Shown here: in pieces, positions 26,591 through 35,261 of the stretch
Layout of the letters: every line of letters starts with the position of its first letter
How positions within the stretch are numbered: the stretch's first letter is position 1
Assembly: GCF_001592265.1 (NCBI RefSeq)
Contig: NZ_BCWP01000002.1
Location: forward strand, 1-64,000
Length of the DNA: 64,000 nt
Source: Curvibacter delicatus NBRC 14919
Lineage (GTDB): Bacteria; Pseudomonadota; Gammaproteobacteria; Burkholderiales; Burkholderiaceae_C
Direction: 5' to 3'
Notes under the pieces: generated by a model
What the model was told of the DNA's origin: nothing
Databases searched by the model: none
What the model saw: only the letters and a program-made list of their open reading frames with translations
Made by a program: the position numbers and the translations under genes

Positions 26591-28753
26591 GTGGAAGTTT
26601 CATTCAGCCAGGAAATCAAATCACTGGCCTTGGGCCAGGGCGACACCTTTCACGGTGAAGGCATCCTGGCCATCACCAAAGGGCTGCTGCAATCGGGCGT
26701 GGCCTACGTCGGCGGTTACCAGGGCGCGCCGGTGTCGCACCTGCTGGACGTGATGGTGCAGGCCAAGGACTACATGGACCAGCTCGGCGTGCACGTGGAA
26801 GCCTGCTCCAACGAAGCCTCGGCCGCCGCCATGCTGGGCGCCTCCATCCATTACCCGCTGCGCGGCGCCGTCACCTGGAAGTCGATCGTCGGCACCAATG
26901 TGGCGGCAGACGCCTTGAGCAACCTGGCTTCACCCGGTGTCACCGGCGGCGTGCTCATTGTGGTGGGCGAGGACTACGGCGAAGGCGCCAGCGTGATCCA
27001 GGAGCGCAGCCATGCCTACGCGCTCAAGTCCGGCATGATCCTGCTCGACCCGCGGCCCGAGCTGGGCCAGATGGTCGAGATGGTGGAACAGGGCTTCCGC
27101 CTGTCGGAAGCCTCCAACATGCCGGCCATGATGGAGCTGCGCATCCGCACCTGCCATGTGCGCGGCAGCTTCGAATGCAAGGACAACGTGCCGCCGGCCG
27201 TTTCCACCCGCCATCTGATGGCCGAACCGGCCAAGTTCGACTACATGAAGCTGGCGCATCCGCCAGTGACCTTCCGCCAGGAAAAACTCAAGGTGGAGCA
27301 GCGCATTCCGGCGGCGCGCCAGTACATCGTCGAGCACAAGCTCAACGAACTGATGGACGGCCCACGCCAGGAGCTCGGCATCATCGTGCAGGGCGGCATC
27401 TACAACGCCCTCATTCGCGCGCTGCAGCAGTTCGGCCTGGCCGATGCCTTCGGCAACAGCGACATTCCACTCTTGGTGCTCAACGTCACCTACCCGCTGG
27501 TGCCGGAGCAGGTGGCCGAGTTCGCACTGAACAAGCGCGCCGTGCTGGTGGTCGAAGAGGGCCAGCCCGAGTACATCGAGCAGGAAATCGCCACCTTCCT
27601 GCGCCGGCGTGACATCAACACCGCGCTGCACGGCAAGGACATGCTGCCCTCCGGCGGCGAATACAACGTCGAGACACTGACCGCCGGCCTGATCACGTTT
27701 CTGGCCAAGCACGCCAGCGATGTGGACGCGTCCTCCGCCAGCGCCTGGCTCAAGGGCAATGGCGAGCGCCGCAGCGCCGCGGCACAGCAGCTGGCCCAGG
27801 CCCAGACCACCTTGCCCACCCGCCCACCGGGTTTTTGTGTCGGCTGCCCGGAGCGGCCGGTGTTTTCGGCGCTCAAGCTGGCGCAGCAGGACGTCGGCCC
27901 GGTGCACATCGCGGCCGACATCGGCTGCCATGCCTTCGGCACCTTCGAGCCCTTCTCCTTCGGCCACTCCATCCTCGGTTACGGTATGAGTCTGGCCAGC
28001 CGCGCCGGCGTCTCACCCATGATGCAGCGGCGTACCCTGTCCATCATGGGCGACGGCGGCTTCTGGCACAACGGTCTGCTGACCGGCGTGCAGAGTGCGC
28101 TGTTCAACGGCGACGATGCCGTGCTGATGATCTTCAAGAACGGCTACACCTCGGCCACCGGCACGCAGGACATCATCTCCACCCCCAGCCATGCCGCCAA
28201 GGAAGACGCGCAGGACAAGAGCACCAGCATCGTGCACACCAACCAGGCGATCGAGAACACGCTCAAGGGTATGGGGGTGCAGTGGCTGCGCACCGTGCAC
28301 AGCTACGAAGTGGCCGAGATGCGCAAGACCCTCAACGAGGCCTTCACCACCGAGTTCAACGGCCTGAAGGTGATCGTGGCCGAAGGCGAATGCCAGCTGG
28401 AGCGCCAGCGCCGCATCAAGCCCTGGATCGCCAGCCTGCTCAAAAAGGGCGAGCGTGTGGTACGCGTCAAGTACGGCGTGGACGAGGACGTCTGCACCGG
28501 CGACCACGCCTGCATCCGCCTCTCCGGCTGCCCCACGCTCACGCTGAAGGACAACCCGGATCCGCTCAAGGTCGACCCGGTGGCAACCGTGATCGACGGC
28601 TGCGTCGGCTGCGGCCTGTGCGGCGCCAACGCGCATGCGGCCACGCTGTGCCCGTCGTTCTACCGCGCCGAAGTGATCCAGAACCCCAAGTGGCACGAGC
28701 GCCTGCTCGGCTCTTTGCGCGCCGCTTTCGTCCGCGTGCTGCAACCCATTTAA
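26591..28753 (+). CDS. iorA: Indolepyruvate:ferredoxin oxidoreductase alpha subunit-like protein
   Basis: A 720-residue thiamine diphosphate enzyme subunit. An N-terminal pyruvate:ferredoxin oxidoreductase-like domain (YVGGYQGAPVSHLLD) is followed by a TPP-binding domain (FCVGCPERPVFSALK, IMGDGGFWHNGL ... FKNGYTSATGTQ) and a C-terminal region with clustered cysteines for iron-sulfur centres (DVCTGDHACIRLSGCP and CVGCGLCGANA...LCP). Family members oxidatively decarboxylate aryl-2-oxo acids to aryl-acyl-CoA. GTG start with GAGAG ahead; the beta subunit gene follows after seven bases. The enzyme class is usual in anaerobes; here it belongs to a proteobacterial branch. Confidence 0.92.
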   Translation: MEVSFSQEIKSLALGQGDTFHGEGILAITKGLLQSGVAYVGGYQGAPVSHLLDVMVQAKDYMDQLGVHVEACSNEASAAAMLGASIHYPLRGAVTWKSIVGTNVAADALSNLASPGVTGGVLIVVGEDYGEGASVIQERSHAYALKSGMILLDPRPELGQMVEMVEQGFRLSEASNMPAMMELRIRTCHVRGSFECKDNVPPAVSTRHLMAEPAKFDYMKLAHPPVTFRQEKLKVEQRIPAARQYIVEHKLNELMDGPRQELGIIVQGGIYNALIRALQQFGLADAFGNSDIPLLVLNVTYPLVPEQVAEFALNKRAVLVVEEGQPEYIEQEIATFLRRRDINTALHGKDMLPSGGEYNVETLTAGLITFLAKHASDVDASSASAWLKGNGERRSAAAQQLAQAQTTLPTRPPGFCVGCPERPVFSALKLAQQDVGPVHIAADIGCHAFGTFEPFSFGHSILGYGMSLASRAGVSPMMQRRTLSIMGDGGFWHNGLLTGVQSALFNGDDAVLMIFKNGYTSATGTQDIISTPSHAAKEDAQDKSTSIVHTNQAIENTLKGMGVQWLRTVHSYEVAEMRKTLNEAFTTEFNGLKVIVAEGECQLERQRRIKPWIASLLKKGERVVRVKYGVDEDVCTGDHACIRLSGCPTLTLKDNPDPLKVDPVATVIDGCVGCGLCGANAHAATLCPSFYRAEVIQNPKWHERLLGSLRAAFVRVLQPI

Positions 28754-28760
28754 AAAAAAC

Positions 28761-30356
28761 ATGCACCAGCAAAAACCCATCACCCTGCTGATCTGCGCCC
28801 TCGGCGGCGAAGGCGGCGGCGTGCTCTCCGAATGGCTGATCGACGTCGCGCGCGCCAGCGGCTACCCGGCGCAGAGCACCTCCATCCCCGGCGTGGCCCA
28901 GCGCACCGGCGCCACCACCTATTACGTCGAAGTGTTTCCGGTACCGCTGGCCGAGCTCGGCGGCAAGTGCCCGGTGTTCAGCCTCTACCCGGCACCCGGC
29001 AGCCTTGATGCCATCGTCTCGTCCGAGCTGCTGGAGACGGCGCGCCAGATCGGCAACAGCATGAGCGCGGCCGAACGCACGCTGGTCATCACCTCCAGCA
29101 ACCGCACCCTCACCACGCAGGAACGCATGCAGCTCGGCGACGGCCGCACCGACACCGCGCCACTGCTGGAGCTGGTGCGCACGCACAGCCGCGAGCACCA
29201 TGTGTTCGACATGGGCGAGCTGGCACGCAGCAGCGGCACCATCGTCAGCGCCGTGATGCTGGGCGCGATTGCCGGCAGCGGCCTGTTCCCCTTCACGCGT
29301 GCCGCCTACGAAGGCGTGATCGAGGCCGGGGGCAAGGGCACGGCCGCCAGCCTGCGCGGCTTCGCCAAGGGCTTCGAGCTGGTGCAGGGCCAGCAGTCGC
29401 AGGCCCGCCTGGTCAAGGAACTGCTATCAGATTCAGAGCATCTGGCGCATAAACCACCTGCCCTGCAGCCTGATTTGGCTCAAATTTTTCCGCCGGCGGT
29501 GCAGGACATCGTGGCACTGGGCCATGCGCGTCTGGTCGAGTACCAGGGCACGGCCTACGCCCAGCGCTACATCGATCGCCTGCAGCAGGTGCTGTTGGCC
29601 GAACGCAGCAGCGACCCGGCCGGCGCCCACGGCTTTGCCGTCACCCGAGAAACCGCACGCTGGCTGGCGCTGTGGATGGCGTTCGACGACATCGTGCGCG
29701 TGGCCGACCTCAAGAGCCGTGCCCGCCGCTGGCAGCGCGTGCAGGGCGAAGTGAAAGCCGGCAGCGACGACCTGCTCAAGGTCTACGACCACTTCAAGCC
29801 CGGTGCCCCCGAGTTCGCCGCCCTGCTGCCGCAAAGCCTGGCGCAGCACGTGCTGGCCTGGGACCGCCGGCGCGTCAACGACGGCAAGGCCTCATGGGCC
29901 CTGCCGCTGAAGATCGGCACCCACTCGGTGGGCGGCATGATCGCGCTGCGCGGGCTGGCCTCGCTCAAATGGCTGCGCCCGCTGGGCAGCCGCTTCGCCA
30001 CCGAGCAGGCGCTGATCGAGCAATGGCTGGCAGCCGTGGTGAGCACAACGCGCCGCCACTGGCAAGCCGGCCTGGAGATCGCCCAGTGCGGCCGCCTCAT
30101 CAAAGGTTATGGCAGCACCAACGAACGCGGCAAGGACAACCTGCTGCATGTCATCGAGCACCTGGCTGCGGCCACCAGCTTCGCCTCGGACGATATCCGG
30201 GCTGAGGCGATTGCCGCCGCCCGTACCGCAGCACTGGCCGACGATGCCGGCCAGGCGCTGGACCGGACTCTGGTACAACACGGCGTACCGGCACGGCCCA
30301 TCAAGCCGCAGCCGATCCGCTGGGTGCGCAATCCGCGATTGAACAAAACCAGTTGA
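28761..30356 (+). CDS. iorB: Indolepyruvate:ferredoxin oxidoreductase beta subunit with DUF6537-like C-terminal half
   Basis: A 531-residue protein. The first ~200 residues match the pyruvate ferredoxin oxidoreductase gamma-type domain (LGGEGGGVLSEWL, GVAQRTGATTYYVEV, GAIAGSGLFPF); the remainder is the large C-terminal region usual in proteobacterial long IorB proteins. It should form the CoA-dependent aryl-2-oxo-acid oxidoreductase with the gene before it. Residues ~222-243 (LLSDSEHLAHKPPALQPDLAQI) are encoded by a copy of an interspersed repeat also seen between rph and rdgB, so this linker was probably added by repeat insertion in frame. Confidence 0.9.
   Translation: MHQQKPITLLICALGGEGGGVLSEWLIDVARASGYPAQSTSIPGVAQRTGATTYYVEVFPVPLAELGGKCPVFSLYPAPGSLDAIVSSELLETARQIGNSMSAAERTLVITSSNRTLTTQERMQLGDGRTDTAPLLELVRTHSREHHVFDMGELARSSGTIVSAVMLGAIAGSGLFPFTRAAYEGVIEAGGKGTAASLRGFAKGFELVQGQQSQARLVKELLSDSEHLAHKPPALQPDLAQIFPPAVQDIVALGHARLVEYQGTAYAQRYIDRLQQVLLAERSSDPAGAHGFAVTRETARWLALWMAFDDIVRVADLKSRARRWQRVQGEVKAGSDDLLKVYDHFKPGAPEFAALLPQSLAQHVLAWDRRRVNDGKASWALPLKIGTHSVGGMIALRGLASLKWLRPLGSRFATEQALIEQWLAAVVSTTRRHWQAGLEIAQCGRLIKGYGSTNERGKDNLLHVIEHLAAATSFASDDIRAEAIAAARTAALADDAGQALDRTLVQHGVPARPIKPQPIRWVRNPRLNKTS
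29423..29489 (+). repeat. Interspersed palindromic repeat inside iorB
   Basis: Begins GCTATCAGATTCAGAGC, continues TGGCGCATAAACCACC and ends GCCTGATTTGGCTCAAATTTTT. It aligns along its whole length with the repeat at 46621-46676 (minus strand): GCTATCA...AGC, TGGCGCA, and GCCTGATTTG are shared in order and spacing. Here it is in the coding frame. Confidence 0.7.
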
Positions 30357-30379
30357 GACAACAAAGCAAAGGAGACCTC

Positions 30380-31363
30380 ATGAAACTGAACCTCAATCCC
30401 CTGCGTCGCACGCTGCTGGCCGCCTTGGTGGCCAGCGCCGGTGTGCTGCCCGCCGCCCATGCGCAAAGCTGGCCGAGCAAGCCGATCAAGGTCGTGGTCA
30501 ACTTCCCGGCCGGCGGCGCCGCCGACCAGTTGGCACGCGCCGTGGCGCAGCCGCTGCAGGAGGCCTTGGGCCAGCCGGTGGTGATCGACAACCGTGGCGG
30601 CTCCGGCGGCAACATCGGCGGCGACGTGGTGGCCAAGTCGCCGGCCGACGGCTACACCCTGCTGATGAGCTCGGGCGGCATGGTGTCGGTCAACCCGCAC
30701 ATCTACCCCAAGATGCCCTTCGACCCGGCCAAGGACCTGGTGCCCGTGGCTTCGGCCGCGCGCGTGCTGGTGTACCTGACGGTGCGCCCGACGCTGCCGG
30801 TCAACAACATCAAGGAATTCATGGCCTACGTGAAGGCCAACCCGGGCAAGCTGTCCTATGGCTCGCCGGGCAACGGCAGCTCGCCGCACCTGGCCGGTGA
30901 AATGTTCAAGAGCCAGGCCGGCCTCTACACCGTGCACGTACCCTACCGCGGCGCCGCGCCGGCCCTGCAGGACCTGCTGGCCGGCCAGATCGACTACGCC
31001 TTCGACCCGGGCATCGGCCTGAACCAGGTGCGCGCCGGCAAGCTCAAGCTGCTGGCCGTGGGCAGCCTGCACCGTTCGCCGCTGTTCCCCGACGTGCCGA
31101 CGCTCGACGAAGTGGGCCTGAAGGGCTTCGACGCCGACACCGTGTTCGGCTTCTACGCCCCGGCCGGCACACCGGCAGCCGTCATCAACCGCCTCAACAG
31201 CGAGATCAACAAGACCCTGAGCCAGCCGGCGGTGAAGGAGCGCATCAACAGCCTGGGCGGCGCACCGCTGCCGCTGACCCCGGCCCAGTTCCACGCCAAG
31301 GCGATGGAAGATTCCAAGCGCTTTGGTGCCATCATCAAGGAACGCAAGATCGTTGGCGATTAA
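30380..31363 (+). CDS. Tripartite tricarboxylate (Bug/TctC) solute-binding protein 1
   Basis: A 327-residue periplasmic receptor. The signal peptide (RRTLLAALVASAGVLPAAHAQS) is followed by WPSKPIKVVVNFPAGGAADQLAR and, later, VPYRGAAPALQDLLAGQIDYAFD, defining motifs of the Bug family. AAAGGAGACCTC precedes the start. It lies 23 bases after iorB, probably in one operon, so it may bind the aromatic acid feeding this pathway. No TctA or TctB gene is near, common in Burkholderiales. Confidence 0.93.
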   Translation: MKLNLNPLRRTLLAALVASAGVLPAAHAQSWPSKPIKVVVNFPAGGAADQLARAVAQPLQEALGQPVVIDNRGGSGGNIGGDVVAKSPADGYTLLMSSGGMVSVNPHIYPKMPFDPAKDLVPVASAARVLVYLTVRPTLPVNNIKEFMAYVKANPGKLSYGSPGNGSSPHLAGEMFKSQAGLYTVHVPYRGAAPALQDLLAGQIDYAFDPGIGLNQVRAGKLKLLAVGSLHRSPLFPDVPTLDEVGLKGFDADTVFGFYAPAGTPAAVINRLNSEINKTLSQPAVKERINSLGGAPLPLTPAQFHAKAMEDSKRFGAIIKERKIVGD

Positions 31364-31412
31364 GCTATCACCCGCGCCCCTCGTCCATGAACGGAGAGGG
31401 GCTCCTGACCCC

Positions 31413-31856
31413 ATGACTGACACCTCTGCAACACCCGCCACCTCGCGGGTCATCGTCTACACCGTGCGCGTCGAGTTCGGCGACTGCGATCCGGCACGCA
31501 TCGTGTGGTTTCCCAACTTCTTCCGCTGGATCGATGCGGCCTCGCGCCACTTCTTCCTCCAGTGCGGCGTACCGCCCTGGCACGAAACGGAAAAAACCAT
31601 GGGCCTGATCGGCACGCCGCTGGTCGACACCCATGCAAAGTTCGTCAAGACCGCCAGCTATGGCGACACGCTGGACATTCACACCAGCGTGGCCGAATGG
31701 CGCGACAAGAGTTATGTGCAACGCTATCGGGTCATGCGCGGCGGCGACCTGATCATGGAATGCGACGAAGTGCGCATCTTTGCCGCCCACCGGGAAGACG
31801 GCAAGGGCATCCGCGCCATCCCAGTCCCGGCAGAGATAAAAGCGCTGTGCTCGTAA
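31413..31856 (+). CDS. 4-hydroxybenzoyl-CoA thioesterase-like hotdog protein
   Basis: A 147-residue single hotdog-fold thioesterase. FGDCDPARIVWFPNFFRWIDAASR near residue 19 is the active-site region of the 4-hydroxybenzoyl-CoA thioesterase family, with the catalytic Asp in DPA. At the end of the IOR operon it could release an aryl-acyl group from CoA; this coupling is an inference. A terminator follows directly after its stop. Confidence 0.87.
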   Translation: MTDTSATPATSRVIVYTVRVEFGDCDPARIVWFPNFFRWIDAASRHFFLQCGVPPWHETEKTMGLIGTPLVDTHAKFVKTASYGDTLDIHTSVAEWRDKSYVQRYRVMRGGDLIMECDEVRIFAAHREDGKGIRAIPVPAEIKALCS

Positions 31857-31858
31857 AC

Positions 31859-31888
31859 AAAAAGCCGCCTCATCAGGCGGCTTTTTTT
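31859..31888 (+). terminator. Rho-independent terminator of the IOR operon
   Basis: AAAAAGCCGCCT, loop CATC, AGGCGGCTTTTTTTT: a 12-bp perfect stem with a T-run just after the thioesterase stop. Confidence 0.9.
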
Positions 31889-31903
31889 TGAGTGGATGCA
31901 GCG

Positions 31904-32527
31904 CTAGACGCCGGCCAGCATGCGCAGGCCACCCGGATCGAGCAGGTTGAGCACCCGTCCGGTGCCGCTGATCAGGCTGCGTTCACGCAGATGACGCAGC
32001 ACACGCGACAGTGTTTCCGGCGCAATACCCAGCTGGGCGGCAATCAGGCGCTTGCGTTGCTGCAGCAGCACCGACTGACAGCCTTTTTCACCCGGTTTGG
32101 CATGGCGCAGCAGCCATTCGGCACAGCGCGCCTCGGCGTCCTTGGCCAGCCGGCTCACCGCCAGTTCGGTCTGGCGCCGGTGCGCCGTGGCCACGTCCTG
32201 CAGCACGGTGCGTGCTGCCACCGGCATGGCCGCCAGCGACTGGCGGAACTTGGGCAAGGCAATGCGCCGCATCACCACTTCGCCTTCGGCCACGGCGTCC
32301 ACCGCACTCGGCAGGTTCAGCACGGCAGCAGTGGCTTCCAGCCAGAACGGGCCTTCGACTTCACCGAGCTGATGCTCCATGGCGTCGCCCTCCATCACGC
32401 CCAGTGCCACGCGACCGCTTTCGATGTACATGGCCCACGCTGGCGAAGCGCCGCGCTTGAGCAGTACCGATCCGGGCGCGATAACGCGTCGCTCGGCAGA
32501 TTGGTCCATGAATTCGGCGGGTAGCAT
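31904..32527 (-). CDS. Crp/Fnr-family regulator
   Basis: A 207-residue regulator with an N-terminal cyclic-nucleotide-binding-like sensor and a C-terminal winged helix (QRKRLIAAQLGIAPETLSRVLRHLRERSLI). The recognition helix has E-T-L-S-R as in FNR and DNR, so it should read TTGAT-N4-ATCAA-type sites. There is no N-terminal cysteine cluster, so it is not an iron-sulfur FNR; a haem or other sensor (DNR-like) is possible. A near-perfect FNR box lies 36 bases upstream of its start, suggesting autoregulation. The start (32527 or the Met at 32509) is uncertain. Confidence 0.88.
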   Translation of the reverse strand: MLPAEFMDQSAERRVIAPGSVLLKRGASPAWAMYIESGRVALGVMEGDAMEHQLGEVEGPFWLEATAAVLNLPSAVDAVAEGEVVMRRIALPKFRQSLAAMPVAARTVLQDVATAHRRQTELAVSRLAKDAEARCAEWLLRHAKPGEKGCQSVLLQQRKRLIAAQLGIAPETLSRVLRHLRERSLISGTGRVLNLLDPGGLRMLAGV

Positions 32528-32562
32528 GGACGCAACTGTGCGCTCCTTGCCGCTCGTTGACC

Positions 32563-32576
32563 TTGAGCAAAATCAA
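32563..32576. promoter_or_regulatory. FNR/DNR-type box upstream of the Crp/Fnr gene
   Basis: TTGAG-CAAA-ATCAA differs from the consensus TTGAT-N4-ATCAA at one position. It is 36 bases before the start of a regulator whose recognition helix fits this site. Confidence 0.6.
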
Positions 32577-32611
32577 ACAAAACGCACGAAATCAGTCGGG
32601 AATGGCGCGAA

Positions 32612-32642
32612 CTAGGGCCTGTTCACATTGATCAGGCCCTAG
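32612..32642 (-). terminator. Hairpin at the end of the glycerate kinase gene
   Basis: Perfect 10-bp inverted repeat CTAGGGCCTG / CAGGCCCTAG with an 11-base loop. It includes the stop codon of the glycerate kinase gene on the minus strand. No T-run follows, so it may be a weak or Rho-assisted terminator. Confidence 0.5.
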
Positions 32643-33955
32643 ATGATCAGCAACGCACGGAAATCGTTGACGTTGGTGTGGGTCGGTCCGCTCACCACCA
32701 GATCGCCCAGCGGCTGGAAGAAACCGTAGGCGTCGTTGCGGTCCAGGTAGCGGTCCACCTTCATGCCCAAGGCCTGCGCCCGCGCCAGCGTGCCGGGTTC
32801 GACCCAGGCACCGGCATTCTCTTCCATGCCGTCGATGCCGTCGGTATCGGCCGCCAGCGCCCACACGCCCGGCTGCCCCTGCAATGCCGCCGCCAGCCCC
32901 AGACAGAACTCGCCGGCACGGCCGCCACGGCCACGTGTCTCACCGGCCGGCACCGGACGCACCGTGACGGTGGTCTCACCGCCGCTCAGGATCACGCAGG
33001 GTTTGGCAAACGGCTGCTCGCGTTGCGCGACCGCGCGTGCCAGGGCGGCCTGCACCTTGCCCACCTCGCGCGACTCGCCTTCCATCTCGTCGCTCAGGAT
33101 GTAGGTCGCCAGACCCGCGGCGCGCGCGGCAGCTGCGGCTGCCTCGAGCGACTGCTGCGGCGTGGCAATCATGTGCACCGCATGGCCCGTGAACAGCGCA
33201 TCACCGGGCTTGGGTGTTTCCAGCGTACCTTGTTCCAATTGGGCCAGCACCGGCGCCGGAATATCAATGCGATAGCGCTTCAGGATCGCCAGCGCATCGG
33301 CACAGGTCGTGGCGTCCGGCACGGTCGGCCCGCTGGCGATCACCGACGGGTCGTCACCCGGCACATCGCTGATGGTCAGCGTCACCACGCGCGCCGGTGC
33401 GCAGGCCGCGGCGAGCCGCCCGCCCTTGATGCGCGACAAGTGTTTGCGCACGCAGTTCATCTCGCCGATGTTGGCGCCACTGTGCAACAGGTCGCGGTTG
33501 ATGCGCTGCTTGTCCTGCAAGGTCAGGCCCTCGGCCGGCAAGGTCAGCAGGGCCGAGCCGCCACCGGAGATCAGGCACAGCACCAGGTCGTCCGACGTCA
33601 GCCCCTGCACCAATGACAGGATGCGCTGCGATGCCGCCAGCCCGGCGGCATCGGGCACCGGATGCGATGCCTCCAGCACCTCGATGCGGTGCGGCAGTCC
33701 GGCCGGCCGCTGCGGCGTGTGGTGGTAGCGTGTCACCACCACACCCGACAGCGGTGCATCGACCGGCCACAAGGCCTCGACCGCCTGCGCCATCGAGCCG
33801 GCTGCCTTGCCGGCACCGATCACGATGGTGCGGCCTTTGGGTGGCGAGGGCAGGTAAGCGGCCGTGTTGTGCAGCGGCAGGGCACGCCGCACCGCGGTTT
33901 CATAAAGATGGGTCAGGAACTCGCGCGGTTGGGTGCGGGGATCTGGGCATGTCAT
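32639..33955 (-). CDS. Glycerate 2-kinase (DUF4147/MOFRL family)
   Basis: A 438-residue kinase converting D-glycerate to 2-phosphoglycerate, long annotated as hydroxypyruvate reductase TtuD. IVIGAGKAAGSMAQAVE, LISGGGSALLTLPAEGLTL, MNCVRKHLSRIKGGRLA, and in the C-terminal MOFRL domain SGGETTVTVRP and GRGGRAGEFCLGLA, are family signatures. The start 33955 follows AGGAGACACCAAGA; the frame is open further upstream, across the neighbouring antisense gene, which is ignored. It completes the route from glyoxylate via gcl and glxR (37077-40599) to glycolysis. Confidence 0.92.
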   Translation of the reverse strand: MTCPDPRTQPREFLTHLYETAVRRALPLHNTAAYLPSPPKGRTIVIGAGKAAGSMAQAVEALWPVDAPLSGVVVTRYHHTPQRPAGLPHRIEVLEASHPVPDAAGLAASQRILSLVQGLTSDDLVLCLISGGGSALLTLPAEGLTLQDKQRINRDLLHSGANIGEMNCVRKHLSRIKGGRLAAACAPARVVTLTISDVPGDDPSVIASGPTVPDATTCADALAILKRYRIDIPAPVLAQLEQGTLETPKPGDALFTGHAVHMIATPQQSLEAAAAAARAAGLATYILSDEMEGESREVGKVQAALARAVAQREQPFAKPCVILSGGETTVTVRPVPAGETRGRGGRAGEFCLGLAAALQGQPGVWALAADTDGIDGMEENAGAWVEPGTLARAQALGMKVDRYLDRNDAYGFFQPLGDLVVSGPTHTNVNDFRALLII

Positions 33956-34114
33956 TCTTGGTGTCTCCTGCTGCCATTGTGCCGGCTGTGGGTGGTCAGG
34001 AACCGGCGGCTGAACCGGCAAAACAGTTTGAACCGCAGCACCCTTGGCAAACCCACTAAACTGATCAAAAAAAACTGCCGTGCGTTCAGCCACGCACACC
34101 TCACCCGGAGACAC

Positions 34115-35092
34115 ATGTTCATGACCACACGCCGTTATTCCCTGCGCACCCTGGCCGCCGCCACCGTCTTGTTGAGCGGACTGGCCGCCGCCCAGAGCTT
34201 TCCCAGCAAGCCCGTCACGCTGGTGGTGCCCAACCCGCCGGGCGGCTTCGTGGATGCCTCGGCCAGGCTGCTGAGCGAACCGCTGTCGCGTGTGCTGGGC
34301 CAGTCCGTGGTGGTGGACAACAAGGGTGGCGGCAGCGGCAATGTGGCCTATGGCCTGGTGGCACGGTCCACCCCTGACGGCTACACCCTGCTGACCTCCT
34401 ATTCGGCCTACCACGTCGGCAATCCCAACCTCAACCCCAAGCTGCCCTGGGCGCAGAAAGACCTGGCCCCGGTGGCCCTGATCACCGTGGCCACCAACGT
34501 GATTGCCATCCACCCCTCGGTCCCGGCCAACACCCTGGGCGAGTTCATCAGCTACCTCAAGGCCAATCCGGGCAAGCTGAGCTACGCTTCGCAAGGCAAC
34601 GGTTCGCTCTCGCACATCGGCACCGAGATGTTCAAGATGCAGACCCACACCAGCATGGTCCACATCCCCTACCGCGGCTCCGGTCCGGCGGTGCAGGACG
34701 TGCTGTCGGGCCAGGTGCAGGTGTTCATCACCACGCCGCCGTCGATCATGGGCCACATCCAGGCCGGCAAGCTCAAGGGGCTGGCCGTGGCCGGCAAGGC
34801 GCGCCACCCCGGCATCCCCAACGTGCCGACCACCGCCGAGGCCGGCCTCAAGGGTTTCGAGCTGGAGGCCTGGGTCGGCATCTTTGCACCGGCCGGCACG
34901 CCACCCGAGGTGATCGCCAAGCTGAGCAGCAGCATCAAGCAGGCCATGGAACAGCCTGACACCAAGACCCGCGCCAACGCCGCCGGTATTGAAATCCGTT
35001 ACCTGCCGCCCGCCGCGCTCGATGCCCTGGTGAAACGCGAGACCGAGTTCTGGGCCAAAACCATCAAAAGCGCCGGCATCACGGCCGACTGA
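34115..35092 (+). CDS. Tripartite tricarboxylate (Bug/TctC) solute-binding protein 2
   Basis: A 325-residue periplasmic receptor with signal peptide (RRYSLRTLAAATVLLSGLAAAQS), FPSKPVTLVVPNPPGGFVDASAR and IPYRGSGPAVQDVLSGQVQVFIT, as in Bug proteins. GGAG lies eight bases before the ATG at 34115; a second ATG follows at 34121. It is divergent from glycerate kinase across 159 bases, so it may bind glycerate, tartronate or another hydroxy acid, though that is only a context guess. No permease genes accompany it. Confidence 0.92.
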   Translation: MFMTTRRYSLRTLAAATVLLSGLAAAQSFPSKPVTLVVPNPPGGFVDASARLLSEPLSRVLGQSVVVDNKGGGSGNVAYGLVARSTPDGYTLLTSYSAYHVGNPNLNPKLPWAQKDLAPVALITVATNVIAIHPSVPANTLGEFISYLKANPGKLSYASQGNGSLSHIGTEMFKMQTHTSMVHIPYRGSGPAVQDVLSGQVQVFITTPPSIMGHIQAGKLKGLAVAGKARHPGIPNVPTTAEAGLKGFELEAWVGIFAPAGTPPEVIAKLSSSIKQAMEQPDTKTRANAAGIEIRYLPPAALDALVKRETEFWAKTIKSAGITAD

Positions 35093-35261
35093 GCCTGCCG
35101 CCCTGGCCTGGCCTGGCAGCCGGGGCGGTGACACCTAAAGGCACAAACTGTCACCTCTGGACACGTAATTTCGTGCCACAAGCACCGCGATTTGTGGCAA
35201 ATTCCTCTTCATGAACTGCCGCCCTCACCCTTGGGCGGCCCACCGGATGAGGAGAGCCCCC

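Noticed and set aside
33956-35134. Upstream extension of the glycerate kinase frame
   Set aside because: It is antisense to the Bug protein gene at 34115-35092; the kinase start at 33955 has a good ribosome site.
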